Shown piece by piece: positions 26,313 to 35,504 of a stretch of DNA of 64,000 nucleotides. The notes under the pieces are model-generated. The model saw only the letters and a program-made list of their open reading frames with translations. It ran no database searches and was not told the DNA's origin. Origin of the DNA: Roseivirga sp. Lineage in GTDB: Bacteria; Bacteroidota; Bacteroidia; Cytophagales; Cyclobacteriaceae. The stretch's first letter is position 1. Every line of letters starts with the position of its first letter. The position numbers and the translations under genes were made by a program. The DNA lies in assembly GCA_029262895.1 (NCBI GenBank), contig JAJCYM010000086.1, positions 1 through 64,000 of the forward strand, written 5' to 3'.

Positions 26313-27047
26313 TTAGCCAATCATTTTTTCAAGCAAGTCACCTACAAAATAAGCGAGAACAGCAGCCGAGCCACCAAGGAAAACCGTTTCCAGCACACTC
26401 CTGATTTTATTAGAATTGGTCACAAAACTTTTGGCATAACCTATGAGTACAAAAATTGCAAAAGTCATTACTGAGGAATAGAGAAACATATCTGCAGAAA
26501 ACCCAAGTGTATAATCGATTACATAAACAATGAGAGGGATAAAGCCCATCACAAGAAATGAGATGAAGGTAACCAGGCCCATTTTGAATGGTGACTTGGA
26601 TTCTCTTGACATTTCAAGCTCTTCCTTCATCATTACATCCACCCAGCGGTCTTTGTCTTCGGTTATTTTATCTACTACCTGCTCCAATAATTCTCCTTCA
26701 AAGCCTTTCGCCTGGTAAATCTCCCGAACTTCTTCACGCTCTTTCTCCGGAAGATTATCTACTTCCCAGTATTCAATCCGCTCGTGTTTTTCATAATTCT
26801 CTTTTTCGGATTTTGTAGACAGATAGCTTCCTACCGACATGGCAAAACCATCGGCTATCAGGTTGGCGAAACCCAGAATGATAACAATAGCACTATCTAA
26901 TTGTGCACCTGCCGCACCGGCTACAACGGCAAAGGTTGTGACGCTGCCATCAATGCCCCCATATATAAACTCACCTATGTAATCTTGAAATTTGCTCAAA
27001 AAAGATGAGCGGCCATGCAATCTATCTTCTCCCTCTGGATCATTCAT
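26313..27047 (-). CDS. VIT1/CCC1 family metal (Fe/Mn) transporter
   Basis: A 244-residue membrane protein. It has the family opening GEFIYGGIDGSVTTFAVVAGA, then GFANLIADGFAMSVGSYLSTKSE (metal-site spans), a charged cytoplasmic metal-binding loop of about 60 residues rich in E, and three C-terminal spans. Plant and yeast relatives move Fe2+ or Mn2+ out of the cytosol. It begins 2 bp after the stop of one DUF6090-like gene and is followed by another 82 bp on, so the four genes look like one operon. Confidence 0.9.
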   Translation of the reverse strand: MNDPEGEDRLHGRSSFLSKFQDYIGEFIYGGIDGSVTTFAVVAGAAGAQLDSAIVIILGFANLIADGFAMSVGSYLSTKSEKENYEKHERIEYWEVDNLPEKEREEVREIYQAKGFEGELLEQVVDKITEDKDRWVDVMMKEELEMSRESKSPFKMGLVTFISFLVMGFIPLIVYVIDYTLGFSADMFLYSSVMTFAIFVLIGYAKSFVTNSNKIRSVLETVFLGGSAAVLAYFVGDLLEKMIG

Positions 27048-27049
27048 TG

Positions 27050-27721
27050 TTATTGATTCAGTAACCTATTTACATAATTCTGAACCTCCAAAAGCTTTTC
27101 ATCCGCTTGTTTAAACAGCCTGTTGATTTCCTGTTCATCTGAAGATTGGTTCCAAATGATATTTTTGAATTTGAGGCCATTGATTTTGTCCAGATCAACT
27201 ACCCGAGGCTTAGTGAAATCCACAGCATCCTGGAGGTAACCAAAAAAACCATCCATCTTTGCATCTCTGGCTGATAGGGATAACTGCAGAAGCTCCTGAA
27301 AATAGGTCTTGAGGCTTAGCAATTCATTTTTCAACTCAATGTTTGAATCGCTGTAATTGCTATTCAAGTAAAAATTGGCTGCTTCTTGTTGCAGGTCAGG
27401 TGTTGAGGTTCGTACTAGACGAAAAATATATTTGTTGGCTGAATCCAGTGAAACCTTATTTTCTGATTTTAAGAGATTGAGAAGGGCCAAAGTGTTGGCT
27501 GTAATTTGGATGCGATAACTACGTAAGCTCTCGAATTCAGCAACATTGATCTCAATTTCCTTTTTCAGGTTTTGAATGGCCGTAATTTCAAGTTTATGGC
27601 TTACCCGATTTTCGTTAATAATGTTTAACTGGTAGGCAATGGAAATCCCGAATATTACGATGAAAAGCTCCAGGATATAGACTTTCCAATTGAGCTTGTT
27701 TAGAAATCGACTGACTCTCAT
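27050..27721 (-). CDS. single-span membrane protein, DUF6090-like (paralogue 2)
   Basis: A 223-residue paralogue of the genes at 25541 and 27748. The N-terminal basic stretch and span (VYILELFIVIFGISIAYQLN, about 14-33) are followed by the shared EAANFYLNSNYSDSNIELKNE segment near the middle and RLFKQADEKLLEVQN near the end. The stop is 2 bp before the VIT1 start. No catalytic motif is visible; a helical accessory or sensor role is possible but not shown. Confidence 0.75.
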   Translation of the reverse strand: MRVSRFLNKLNWKVYILELFIVIFGISIAYQLNIINENRVSHKLEITAIQNLKKEIEINVAEFESLRSYRIQITANTLALLNLLKSENKVSLDSANKYIFRLVRTSTPDLQQEAANFYLNSNYSDSNIELKNELLSLKTYFQELLQLSLSARDAKMDGFFGYLQDAVDFTKPRVVDLDKINGLKFKNIIWNQSSDEQEINRLFKQADEKLLEVQNYVNRLLNQ

Positions 27722-27747
27722 TTTGGGCTATTGTTGCTCCCATCAAG

Positions 27748-28434
27748 TTAGTCACTTTTTGAATCTAAAGCCACATCCGTCAGTTCTTGCACCTTAATCA
27801 ACATATCATAAGATTCCTTGTATAGCCTGTTTTGTTCAATTTCATCCAGAAAAAGACTCCATATGTCGTTTCTGAATTCTAAGCTGGAAAGTTTTTGGAT
27901 TGATAGTATTTGCCTGTTGGCGAAATCAACTTCATCTTTCAGGTAGTCGAAAAAGTACTTCGATTTCTTTTCCCAATAGTGATCAGTCAGGTCCTTTAGT
28001 TCCTGGTATAAATTTCTAAGGGAAATCAATTCTTCAGCCAACGCTGACTCATTTATAGTAAAATTGCTATTTAAGTAAAAGTTCATGGACTGTTCTTGCA
28101 GATCGGGAGTGGATATGCGCTGAAGGTCAAAGAGGTAATTGGACAGGCTGTCTACATTGTTTTTAAATGGAGAATCCAGAATAGCCAGGAGAATGCGCGT
28201 GTTTTGCTCCATATTCACTCTATAGGCCTGCAAACTTTCAAACTCGCTGAGATTAAGCTCATTTTCCAGATACAACTTTTGAATGGCACTTTCTTCCAAA
28301 CGTTCCTCGACATTGCCCTCATAATACAATTGAACCTGAAAGGCAATGGTGATACCCAGAATCACGATAAGCAATTCCATGGTATAGATTGAAATAATTC
28401 GTCCTCTTAATTTGTTCCTGAGCATTATCCCCAT
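27748..28434 (-). CDS. single-span membrane protein, DUF6090-like (paralogue 3)
   Basis: A 228-residue paralogue, first of the four-gene run. Span at about 17-36 (YTMELLIVILGITIAFQVQL), middle motif SMNFYLNSNFTINESALAEEL, late NRLYKESYDMLIKVQEL. A second ATG at 28425 would remove three residues and is equally plausible. It lies 26 bp upstream of paralogue 2. Confidence 0.75.
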   Translation of the reverse strand: MGIMLRNKLRGRIISIYTMELLIVILGITIAFQVQLYYEGNVEERLEESAIQKLYLENELNLSEFESLQAYRVNMEQNTRILLAILDSPFKNNVDSLSNYLFDLQRISTPDLQEQSMNFYLNSNFTINESALAEELISLRNLYQELKDLTDHYWEKKSKYFFDYLKDEVDFANRQILSIQKLSSLEFRNDIWSLFLDEIEQNRLYKESYDMLIKVQELTDVALDSKSD

Positions 28435-28478
28435 GTTTGAGTATTTAGATAGACGAGCAGATCAGGAATTGATTACGC

Positions 28479-29786
28479 TTATTCGGTTCGTTGAATATTT
28501 GCACCAAGTGCATTGAGGCGAGAATCTATATTTTGATAACCCCGATCTATCTGCTCAACATTGTCAATAATACTGGTTCCCTCAGCGGAGAGGGCTGCAA
28601 TAAGCAAAGCTTGTCCGGCACGGATGTCGGGAGAGGTCATTCGAATTCCTTTTAACTTCTGAATTCGATCCAGCCCAATAACTGTCGCTCGATGCGGATC
28701 GCAAAGAATAATTTGGGCGCCCATATCAATGAGTTTATCCACAAAGAACAAGCGGCTTTCAAACATCTTTTGATGAACCAAAACGGTCCCCTTTGCCTGG
28801 GAGGCTACCACTAAAACAATACTCAATAAATCTGGAGTAAGGCCGGGCCAAATGGCATCGGCAATGGTCATAATCGACCCATCTATAAAAGACTCTATTT
28901 CATAATGGTCTTGGGAGGGAATGTAAATGTCATCACCTCTGAACTCTAGTTTAATTCCCAATCGCCTGAATGTGTCAGGGATCATCCCAAGTTGGTCAAT
29001 GCGACAGTCTTTAATAGTGATTTCAGACCCTGTCATTGCCGCCATGCCTATGAAGCTTCCAATTTCGATCATATCGGGCAGCATGGTATGCTCCGTGCCC
29101 GAAAGTGCGGTTACTCCTTCAATATGAAGCAGGTTGGAACCGACACCGGTGATTTGCGCACCCATACGGTTCAGCATTTTGCATAATTGCTGAATGTAAG
29201 GCTCGCAGGCCGCGTTGTAAATTGTTGTTTTCCCTTTGGCTAGAACAGCAGCCATTAAAATGTTGGCCGTACCAGTAACCGAGGCTTCGTCCAAAAGCAT
29301 ATAGGTGCCTTTGAGGTCGGAGGCATCTATTTGATACATGCCGCTATCTGCTTCATAATGGAAGCGTGCGCCTAAGTTTTGGAAGCCTAAAAAATGAGTG
29401 TCCAGACGTCTCCTACCTATTTTATCGCCACCTGGTTTTGAAGTTTTTGCTTTTCCGAAGCGGGCAAGCAAAGGCCCTAAAATCATTATTGAACCACGAA
29501 GAGAAGAGGCTTTCTTGCGAAACTCTTGCGTTTCCAGATAGTCGATGTCGATATTCTTTGCACAGAACTCGTACGACTCCTGCCCAAGGAAATTTACCTC
29601 TACACCCATGGCCGCCAAGAGCTCAATAAGCTTATTGACATCCCGAATGTCTGGAACTTTGTTGATTTTTACCGTTTCAGGAGTAAGTAGAACAGCGCAT
29701 AAAATCTGTAGTGCTTCATTTTTGGCTCCTTGAGGAATGATCTCTCCCTTAAGCGCGGAGCCACCTTCTATGACAAATGAGGCCAT
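28479..29786 (-). CDS. murA: UDP-N-acetylglucosamine 1-carboxyvinyltransferase MurA
   Basis: A 435-residue EPSP-synthase-fold enzyme that transfers enolpyruvate from PEP to UDP-GlcNAc, the first committed step of peptidoglycan synthesis. The active loop reads KPGGDKIGRRRLDTH (117-131): Asp121 stands where E. coli MurA has Cys115. Asp enzymes of this type are active and are insensitive to fosfomycin in known cases. Other motifs are PQGAKNEALQILCAVLLT and RAGQALLIAALSAEGTS. It overlaps the DUF4290 gene upstream by one base (TAATG). Confidence 0.95.
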   Translation of the reverse strand: MASFVIEGGSALKGEIIPQGAKNEALQILCAVLLTPETVKINKVPDIRDVNKLIELLAAMGVEVNFLGQESYEFCAKNIDIDYLETQEFRKKASSLRGSIMILGPLLARFGKAKTSKPGGDKIGRRRLDTHFLGFQNLGARFHYEADSGMYQIDASDLKGTYMLLDEASVTGTANILMAAVLAKGKTTIYNAACEPYIQQLCKMLNRMGAQITGVGSNLLHIEGVTALSGTEHTMLPDMIEIGSFIGMAAMTGSEITIKDCRIDQLGMIPDTFRRLGIKLEFRGDDIYIPSQDHYEIESFIDGSIMTIADAIWPGLTPDLLSIVLVVASQAKGTVLVHQKMFESRLFFVDKLIDMGAQIILCDPHRATVIGLDRIQKLKGIRMTSPDIRAGQALLIAALSAEGTSIIDNVEQIDRGYQNIDSRLNALGANIQRTE

Positions 29787-30442
29787 TAATTCCTTCTGCG
29801 ATTTCTGTTTTGGTTTTGGTTTCGTCTTTTGTTAGAACCACCTCTCCTGGTGATTTCTTCCTTACCTGACTTTCTTTCTCGGAGGCGTGAATTAAAGAGT
29901 TGACCTTCCTTAACCTTATCAACGTCAATGGTAAGTAGTCCTTTAGATAAATCTTCGATGTTTTTGATCAGAACAGCCTCGTCAATATTGTCCTTATTCC
30001 AACTGGCGTAAAAGCTCTTCATCAATTTTCCGATGTAGATCACCGCATCTTCTTTGTCTTCAGGTTTTTCCATTTCTATGGCCTTCTGAATCATGAATTG
30101 GATGTTGCGTCCGTAGTGACGAAACCTGATATCTCCTTCTTTGTAAGCTAATCTTTTCGGTTTTTTACCAATGGCAGATTTCTCTGGCATGGGGAAAGGA
30201 CTTTCAACATCAAGGTCAAAATCAGCCATGATATACAAGTCATCCCATACCTTCTGATCATACTCTGGGTTGTCTTTCACAGCCAGATTGATCTGTTTCA
30301 TTAAATCGGTCATGGTCGCGGCTTGCTTGTCACGCGTTTCCTTATCCTCTATCTTTTGCACATGTTTTACCAGATTCTGGATGTTGCGTCCATACTCCTT
30401 AAGTATCACATCTTCTCTTTCCGTATTGTATTCTAAACTCAT
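29786..30442 (-). CDS. DUF4290 domain protein
   Basis: A 218-residue cytoplasmic protein found, as I recall, next to murA in many Bacteroidota. It has a mostly helical body with a repeated element: YGRNIQNLVKHVQKIEDKETR near the start and HYGRNIQFMIQKAIEMEKPEDKE near residue 107, and a very basic low-complexity tail (SNKRRNQNQNRNRRRN) that could bind nucleic acid or polyphosphate-like surfaces. No enzyme motif is visible. The one-base overlap with murA implies coupled translation. Confidence 0.85.
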   Translation of the reverse strand: MSLEYNTEREDVILKEYGRNIQNLVKHVQKIEDKETRDKQAATMTDLMKQINLAVKDNPEYDQKVWDDLYIMADFDLDVESPFPMPEKSAIGKKPKRLAYKEGDIRFRHYGRNIQFMIQKAIEMEKPEDKEDAVIYIGKLMKSFYASWNKDNIDEAVLIKNIEDLSKGLLTIDVDKVKEGQLFNSRLRERKSGKEEITRRGGSNKRRNQNQNRNRRRN

Positions 30443-30495
30443 ATTAGATTATTTTTCGCGCTTAAATTAGTTATAAATATCCGCTAATCTGCGAT

Positions 30496-32766
30496 TTACT
30501 CCACTATTCTCAATTTGGCAAAGGTCAGCAATAAAGTTTTTTCACCAAAATCTTCGAAGATGACTTTTGCTTTTCTATTTGCCCCATCAGTATCCATCTT
30601 AGCCACTTTCCCAAAACCAAATTTTGGATGCTCCACTTTCGCACCCTCTTGCAACTCAGAAGTATCGCTCGGCTTAAAATCGGGCGAAGGCTTATGATAC
30701 TGAAGAGGTTTTTTCGTTTGAGCCTTTCTACTCTGAACAAGATTCCTGGCATACCTTGATGAAACTGCCGGTGTCTCGAACGATTGGCCTAGTTTAGGCT
30801 CCCTACTTCCGTACCTGGTATTTACTTTTAGGTAGCTTGGGTCTACTTCTTCAATAAACCGGCTGGGCTCACAATTGAGTAACCTGCCATAACGGTACCT
30901 GGATAACGCATAAGAGAAGTATAAATTTTCTTTGGCCCGGGTTATGGCCACATAAAAAAGTCTGCGCTCTTCTTCCAGGTCAGCACGGCTGCTGAGCATC
31001 ATTTGAGACGGAAAGAGATCTTCTTCCAACCCCACAATAAAAACATTCTTAAATTCCAGACCTTTGGCTGAATGGATGGTCATTAAAGTCACAAAATCAG
31101 TGTTCTGATCATTTTCATTATCCTGATTTGTAAGCAGTGCTACTTCCTGAAGGAATGCACCGATGCCCTTTTCCTCAACTTCGGGAGTATCAACATATTC
31201 TTTAATGGCGTTCAAAAGCTCCTGAACGTTTTCATATCTGTTTAGGCCTTCAATAGTTTTGTCATCATATAACTCTTTGATCAAGCCAGAGTTTTTGGCA
31301 ATATGACTGGCCGCCTCATGGGCATCTTTGGTCTCTACTGATATTTTGAAGCTCTTGATAAGCGTTACAAAATCCTTTACCGCATTAGCGGCTCTGCCGG
31401 AAACAAAATGCTCCACGTTAGTGAGCACTTCCCAAAGTGGAATGTCATGTTCAAAGGCAGCCACTATCATTTTTTCAACGGATGCGACCCCAACGCCTCT
31501 TTTTGGAAGATTCACTATCCTTCTGAAAGACTGCTCGTCATTGGTGTTTATGACAAAACGCAAATAGGCCAGCAAATCCTTGATTTCTTTGCGCTGGTAG
31601 AAGGAAAGACCTCCATAAATTTTGTAGTGAATACCGGATTTCCTTAAGGCTTCCTCTATGGCCCTGGACTGGCTGTTTGTTCTGTAAAGTACTGCAAAGT
31701 CGCTACTGGCATATCCCTTTTGCGCCTTTTGTTCAAATATGGCTGAAGAGACAAAACGGCCCTCCTCATTGTCAGAGACGGATTTAATGAGCTCTATTTT
31801 AGACCCTTCATCATTGGCAGTCCAAACAGTTTTCTTCAGCTGGCTTTTGTTCATGTCAATGACAGAATTGGCCGCATTAACAATGTTCTGAGAGGATCGG
31901 TAGTTCTGTTCGAGTTTGATGATTTTCAGGTCAGGAAAATCCTTTTCGAAATTGAGTATGTTCTCAATGTTTGCTCCACGGAAAGCGTAAATACTCTGTG
32001 CATCATCACCCACAACTGCAATGTTTTGACTCACAGAGGCCAGTTTTTTAGTAATGGTATATTGAGACACATTGGTATCCTGAAACTCATCCACCATTAC
32101 ATATTTGAAGCGGTGCTGATATTTGTTCAGTACATCTACATGATCCCTGAAAAGGACATTAGTATTAAAAAGTAAATCATCAAAGTCCATAGCGTTGGCT
32201 TTGAAACAGCGCTGGCAATAGGTTTTGTAGAGGCGTCCCATCTCAGGTTTCATAGCCGTATCGTCATCAGCCTTGTAGAGTGGGTTGGTTGTGTATTCCT
32301 GCCAGGAAACTAAGCGGTTTTTGGCTCCAGATATTCTGTTTAGAACAACATTGGGTTTATAGACTTTATCATCCAGGCCAAAATCTTTGACGATAGCCCG
32401 AATCAGGGATTTAGAGTCTTCCGTATCATAAATGGTAAAGTTGCTTGGATAACCCAGTCGATCGGCTTCTGCTCTGAGCATTCTGGCAAAAACTGAATGG
32501 AAAGTACCCATCCACAGATTTCGGGCATCATTGCCGACTACACTCTCAATCCTTTCGCGCATTTCTCTTGCGGCTTTATTGGTAAAGGTGAGTGAGAGGA
32601 TATTGAATGGGTCTATGCCTTTTTCTTTAATAAGATAGGCAATGCGATAGGTGAGTACTCGGGTTTTTCCCGAACCCGCTCCGGCAATAATCATTGCCGG
32701 TCCTTCCGTATTTACAACGCCTTCATATTGGGGTTCATTAAGAGAAGAAAGGTAGTCCATCAGCAC
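30496..32766 (-). CDS. UvrD/PcrA-family ATP-dependent DNA helicase
   Basis: A 756-residue superfamily 1A helicase. Motifs in order: AGAGSGKT (28-35, Walker A), LTFTNKAA, VDEFQDTN (Walker B DEFQ), VGDDAQSIYAFRG, QNYRSS, TIHSAKGLEF and VAITRAKENLYFS. The C-terminal part has the small SH3-like region HPKFGFGKVAKM typical of PcrA/UvrD. It unwinds DNA 3' to 5' in repair and replication. It may start at either of two near ATGs (M1 or M3). Confidence 0.95.
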   Translation of the reverse strand: MLMDYLSSLNEPQYEGVVNTEGPAMIIAGAGSGKTRVLTYRIAYLIKEKGIDPFNILSLTFTNKAAREMRERIESVVGNDARNLWMGTFHSVFARMLRAEADRLGYPSNFTIYDTEDSKSLIRAIVKDFGLDDKVYKPNVVLNRISGAKNRLVSWQEYTTNPLYKADDDTAMKPEMGRLYKTYCQRCFKANAMDFDDLLFNTNVLFRDHVDVLNKYQHRFKYVMVDEFQDTNVSQYTITKKLASVSQNIAVVGDDAQSIYAFRGANIENILNFEKDFPDLKIIKLEQNYRSSQNIVNAANSVIDMNKSQLKKTVWTANDEGSKIELIKSVSDNEEGRFVSSAIFEQKAQKGYASSDFAVLYRTNSQSRAIEEALRKSGIHYKIYGGLSFYQRKEIKDLLAYLRFVINTNDEQSFRRIVNLPKRGVGVASVEKMIVAAFEHDIPLWEVLTNVEHFVSGRAANAVKDFVTLIKSFKISVETKDAHEAASHIAKNSGLIKELYDDKTIEGLNRYENVQELLNAIKEYVDTPEVEEKGIGAFLQEVALLTNQDNENDQNTDFVTLMTIHSAKGLEFKNVFIVGLEEDLFPSQMMLSSRADLEEERRLFYVAITRAKENLYFSYALSRYRYGRLLNCEPSRFIEEVDPSYLKVNTRYGSREPKLGQSFETPAVSSRYARNLVQSRKAQTKKPLQYHKPSPDFKPSDTSELQEGAKVEHPKFGFGKVAKMDTDGANRKAKVIFEDFGEKTLLLTFAKLRIVE

Positions 32767-32784
32767 ATTAAATCGACTTGCAAT

Positions 32785-33891
32785 TTAATGGTTCTGATCA
32801 AGCAAACTAGTGAAGTACTGCTCGTAATTTTTGATTGTATTTTCTATGCTAAAAGTTTCGAGGGCCGTTACCTTTCCGGCTTGAATCAGTTTGGTTCGCA
32901 GTGCAGCATTTGAGCGGAGTAATTTTATTTTAACTGCCAATTGCTCCGCATCACCATCTTCAAAAAATAATCCGTTTTGGCCATCCTTAATAAGGTCCAG
33001 ATTACCAGCATAGGCTGTGGCGATAACCGGTGTGCCCAGAGCCATGGCTTCCAACAAGGACTGAGATAAGCCTTCCATAGTTGAGGCCAGGATTTTGACA
33101 TCAAATATTTGATAATAGCTCAGGATTTCTTCTGATGGAACTGCTCCTTCAAAATAGACCTTATGATCGACCTGGAATTCTTCCAAATGTTGCGTGAAGC
33201 GTTCCTCAGCCTCTATTCCTGCAAAGATCATTTTGACAGGTTCCTTGATAAACTTGAGCGCGTTTAAAATTTGCTCTTGTTCTTTTGGTCTTGAAACACA
33301 ACCAATCACAAAGTCACCTTCTTTGATGTTATATTTTGCCTTTAACTCTGCAACTAAATTGGGGTTTGGATGTTCATATTTTTCTTTGGGGGTGCCATTG
33401 GAAATAACGGTAATGTGAGGCTCATTGAAGCCAAGTTTAACCAAAGCATCTTTTACCGGTGTACTGACAGCCACAATACCTGCGGTTTTTTTGTTGTATA
33501 GCCATTTTTGAACGGGTCCCCCCATACTTAGGGGCATCTGCCTTCTGGTGTGTACTACTTGGGTCTTTAGCCTGTAAAACCAATTGGCAAAAATACTGGT
33601 GTACCGATCGTGGCTTGACTGGGCGTTGACTATATCGATTTTATGCGCCCTCACCAGATCCCGGATTTCTTTCCAGTTTTGAAAATCAAACTTGCCGTTG
33701 ATTCTCATAGCAACCCTGGTGATTCCGGGATGATCCATTTCATTCCAGATGGGCATTTCTTCTCTCATACCTACAAAAATCTCGTGGCCCCGTTCGGCCA
33801 GCCCTTTGGCCAAATAGATTATGGAAAGCGTAGAACCCGCCATGCCACCTTGATAGGTGAGGAATAATATATTGAGCTTCTTATGAGTCAT
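32785..33891 (-). CDS. glycosyltransferase family 4 protein
   Basis: About 368 residues from ATG 33891 (MTHKKLNILFLTYQGGMAGS); an upstream TTG at 33912 is unlikely. The GT-B fold is shown by the N-terminal glycine-rich loop QGGMAGSTLSIIYLAKGLAERGHE and the C-terminal donor-site block STMEGLSQSLLEAMALGTPVIA, with the E-x7-E pair. The sugar and acceptor are unknown; lipopolysaccharide or exopolysaccharide synthesis is typical. It is 18 bp upstream of the helicase gene on the same strand. Confidence 0.9.
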   Translation of the reverse strand: MTHKKLNILFLTYQGGMAGSTLSIIYLAKGLAERGHEIFVGMREEMPIWNEMDHPGITRVAMRINGKFDFQNWKEIRDLVRAHKIDIVNAQSSHDRYTSIFANWFYRLKTQVVHTRRQMPLSMGGPVQKWLYNKKTAGIVAVSTPVKDALVKLGFNEPHITVISNGTPKEKYEHPNPNLVAELKAKYNIKEGDFVIGCVSRPKEQEQILNALKFIKEPVKMIFAGIEAEERFTQHLEEFQVDHKVYFEGAVPSEEILSYYQIFDVKILASTMEGLSQSLLEAMALGTPVIATAYAGNLDLIKDGQNGLFFEDGDAEQLAVKIKLLRSNAALRTKLIQAGKVTALETFSIENTIKNYEQYFTSLLDQNH

Positions 33892-34034
33892 TGACGCAAC
33901 AAAAAACACCAATACAAAATGATTTTACAAGTTTAGGTTTAAAGGTTCTCGCATTCATACTCTAAGTTCCATTATGATTCAACTTATGCCTCAATACATT
34001 AAGCTTCGAACTAATAATTTCCTATTTTTGGCGC

Positions 34035-34613
34035 ATGTCTGAAGAGTCGACAAAAAAATATACAGAGCAGGAAAAAGGAGAGGTCTTCAACAACGAGTTT
34101 ATGCCTCATGTAGATTCGATGTATAACTTCGCTTATCGCTTGACTTTCGATGAGGATGATTCAAAAGATCTGGTGCAAGACACTTATTTAAAGGCTTTTA
34201 GGTTTATTAATTCGTTCGAGCGAGGAACTAATGCAAAAGCATGGTTGTTCCGCATACTGAAAAATAGCTTCATCAACGAGTTTAGGAAGAAGAGTAAGCA
34301 GCCGGCCAAGGTTGATTACAATGAGGTTGAATCGTATTACAACTCAGATGATGTAGACGCTAACATTACCACCGATTTGAGAGTGGAAACTGTTCAGCAT
34401 ATGATAGGCGATGAAATAACCGGAGCCTTGAATGCTTTACCAGTTGACTTCAGAACGGTAATCATACTAAGTGATCTTGAAGGTTTTACTTACGAGGAGA
34501 TGGCCAAAATATTGGATATTCCAATTGGCACGGTGAGATCAAGGTTACATAGAGCGCGTAACATGTTGAGAGAAAAACTCACTGGTTACGCAACAGAAAT
34601 GGGATACAACTAA
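34035..34613 (+). CDS. sigma-70 family RNA polymerase sigma factor (ECF type)
   Basis: A 192-residue sigma factor. Region 2 covers MYNFAYRLTFDEDDSKDLVQDTYLKAFRFI (about 31-60, split motif), region 4 covers LPVDFRTVIILSDLEGFTYEEMA and IPIGTVRSRLHRARNML. It is close to a widely conserved Bacteroidota housekeeping-like ECF sigma with the same ILKNSFINEFRKKSKQPAKVD block. The next gene, 17 bp on, codes a small Cys-containing protein in the position of an anti-sigma factor. Confidence 0.93.
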   Translation: MSEESTKKYTEQEKGEVFNNEFMPHVDSMYNFAYRLTFDEDDSKDLVQDTYLKAFRFINSFERGTNAKAWLFRILKNSFINEFRKKSKQPAKVDYNEVESYYNSDDVDANITTDLRVETVQHMIGDEITGALNALPVDFRTVIILSDLEGFTYEEMAKILDIPIGTVRSRLHRARNMLREKLTGYATEMGYN

Positions 34614-34630
34614 CCAAAATAAAAAAAGCC

Positions 34631-34924
34631 ATGAGTGATTTCTCGGTATGGTTTGAGGAAACGTTTAAGGAATGCTATTGCGAACATCGCGGACTCGTGG
34701 ATGAAAAAAGATTCACGGAGCTAGTTCAAGTAATTCTGGACAATGAGGCTGATGATAAATCAAGGGCCATATTTGAACACAAGATTAAAACTTGTATCAA
34801 ATCCAGCAATTGCTTCGAAGATGAAAAGTGCATTCAGGAGGCAATTAAAGACAAGCTTGTTGAACACAGGTCAGTTATTCCAAACGATTTAGCTCAATCC
34901 ATTAAGAAAAGCATCAACCTCTAA
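34631..34924 (+). CDS. small Cys-containing protein after the sigma factor (possible anti-sigma factor)
   Basis: A 97-residue soluble helical protein with Cys pairs ECYCEH (near 14-19) and CIKSSNCFEDEKC (about 54-66). It has no membrane span. Place and size fit a zinc-binding anti-sigma factor of the ZAS type, but the canonical HxxxCxxC is not clear, so the role is inferred from position. Its stop directly abuts the gmk ATG. Confidence 0.75.
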   Translation: MSDFSVWFEETFKECYCEHRGLVDEKRFTELVQVILDNEADDKSRAIFEHKIKTCIKSSNCFEDEKCIQEAIKDKLVEHRSVIPNDLAQSIKKSINL

Positions 34925-35500
34925 ATGCGAGAAGGAAAGGCGTTTATTTTTGCTGCACCTTCCGGTTCAGGCAAGACAACCATTGTCAAGCACCTTCTTG
35001 AGCAAAACCCAAAACTGGGATTTTCCATTTCTGCCAGTACGCGCGACCGCAGAGGCCGAACCGAGGAAAACGGCAAGGACTATTACTTCCTATCCAAAGA
35101 AGAGTTTAAACAAAAGATTGATGAAGATGACTTCATTGAATGGGAAGAGGTGTATGAGGGTAATTTTTACGGCACCCTAAAATCAGAGATTCAGAAAATT
35201 TGGGACTCCGGAAAGCATGTCGTTTTTGATGTGGATGTGAAAGGGGCGCTGCACCTCAAACAGTACTTTGGTGATAAAGCCTTGGCCGTTTTTGTTAAAG
35301 TGCCTTCAATCGAAATTTTGAAAAAAAGGTTGATGGATAGGGACACAGAGTCTCCAGAAAGCCTGTCCAGAAGAATCTACAAGGCTGAATTTGAGATGTC
35401 GTTTGAGGATAAATTTGATGTAACTTTACTCAACGAACATTTGCCAGAGTCGTTCGCCAAAGCAGAAAAGCTGGTTGAAGACTTTGTAGAGAAAGCATAA
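34925..35500 (+). CDS. gmk: guanylate kinase
   Basis: A 191-residue nucleotide kinase (GMP + ATP to GDP + ADP). P-loop APSGSGKTT (11-19), the GMP-binding [18 protein letters not shown] block and [12 protein letters not shown], and the lid [13 protein letters not shown]. It directly abuts the upstream Cys-containing protein gene and lies 4 bp upstream of nadD, so the four genes (sigma factor to nadD) look co-transcribed. Confidence 0.96.
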   Translation: MREGKAFIFAAPSGSGKTTIVKHLLEQNPKLGFSISASTRDRRGRTEENGKDYYFLSKEEFKQKIDEDDFIEWEEVYEGNFYGTLKSEIQKIWDSGKHVVFDVDVKGALHLKQYFGDKALAVFVKVPSIEILKKRLMDRDTESPESLSRRIYKAEFEMSFEDKFDVTLLNEHLPESFAKAEKLVEDFVEKA

Positions 35501-35504
35501 AATT

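Noticed and set aside
34023-34030. TATTTTTG, a perfect match to the Bacteroidota -7 promoter element, before the sigma factor gene
   Set aside because: It ends only 4 bp before the ATG, so transcription would begin at or after the start codon, and no TTG -33 element stands at the right distance.
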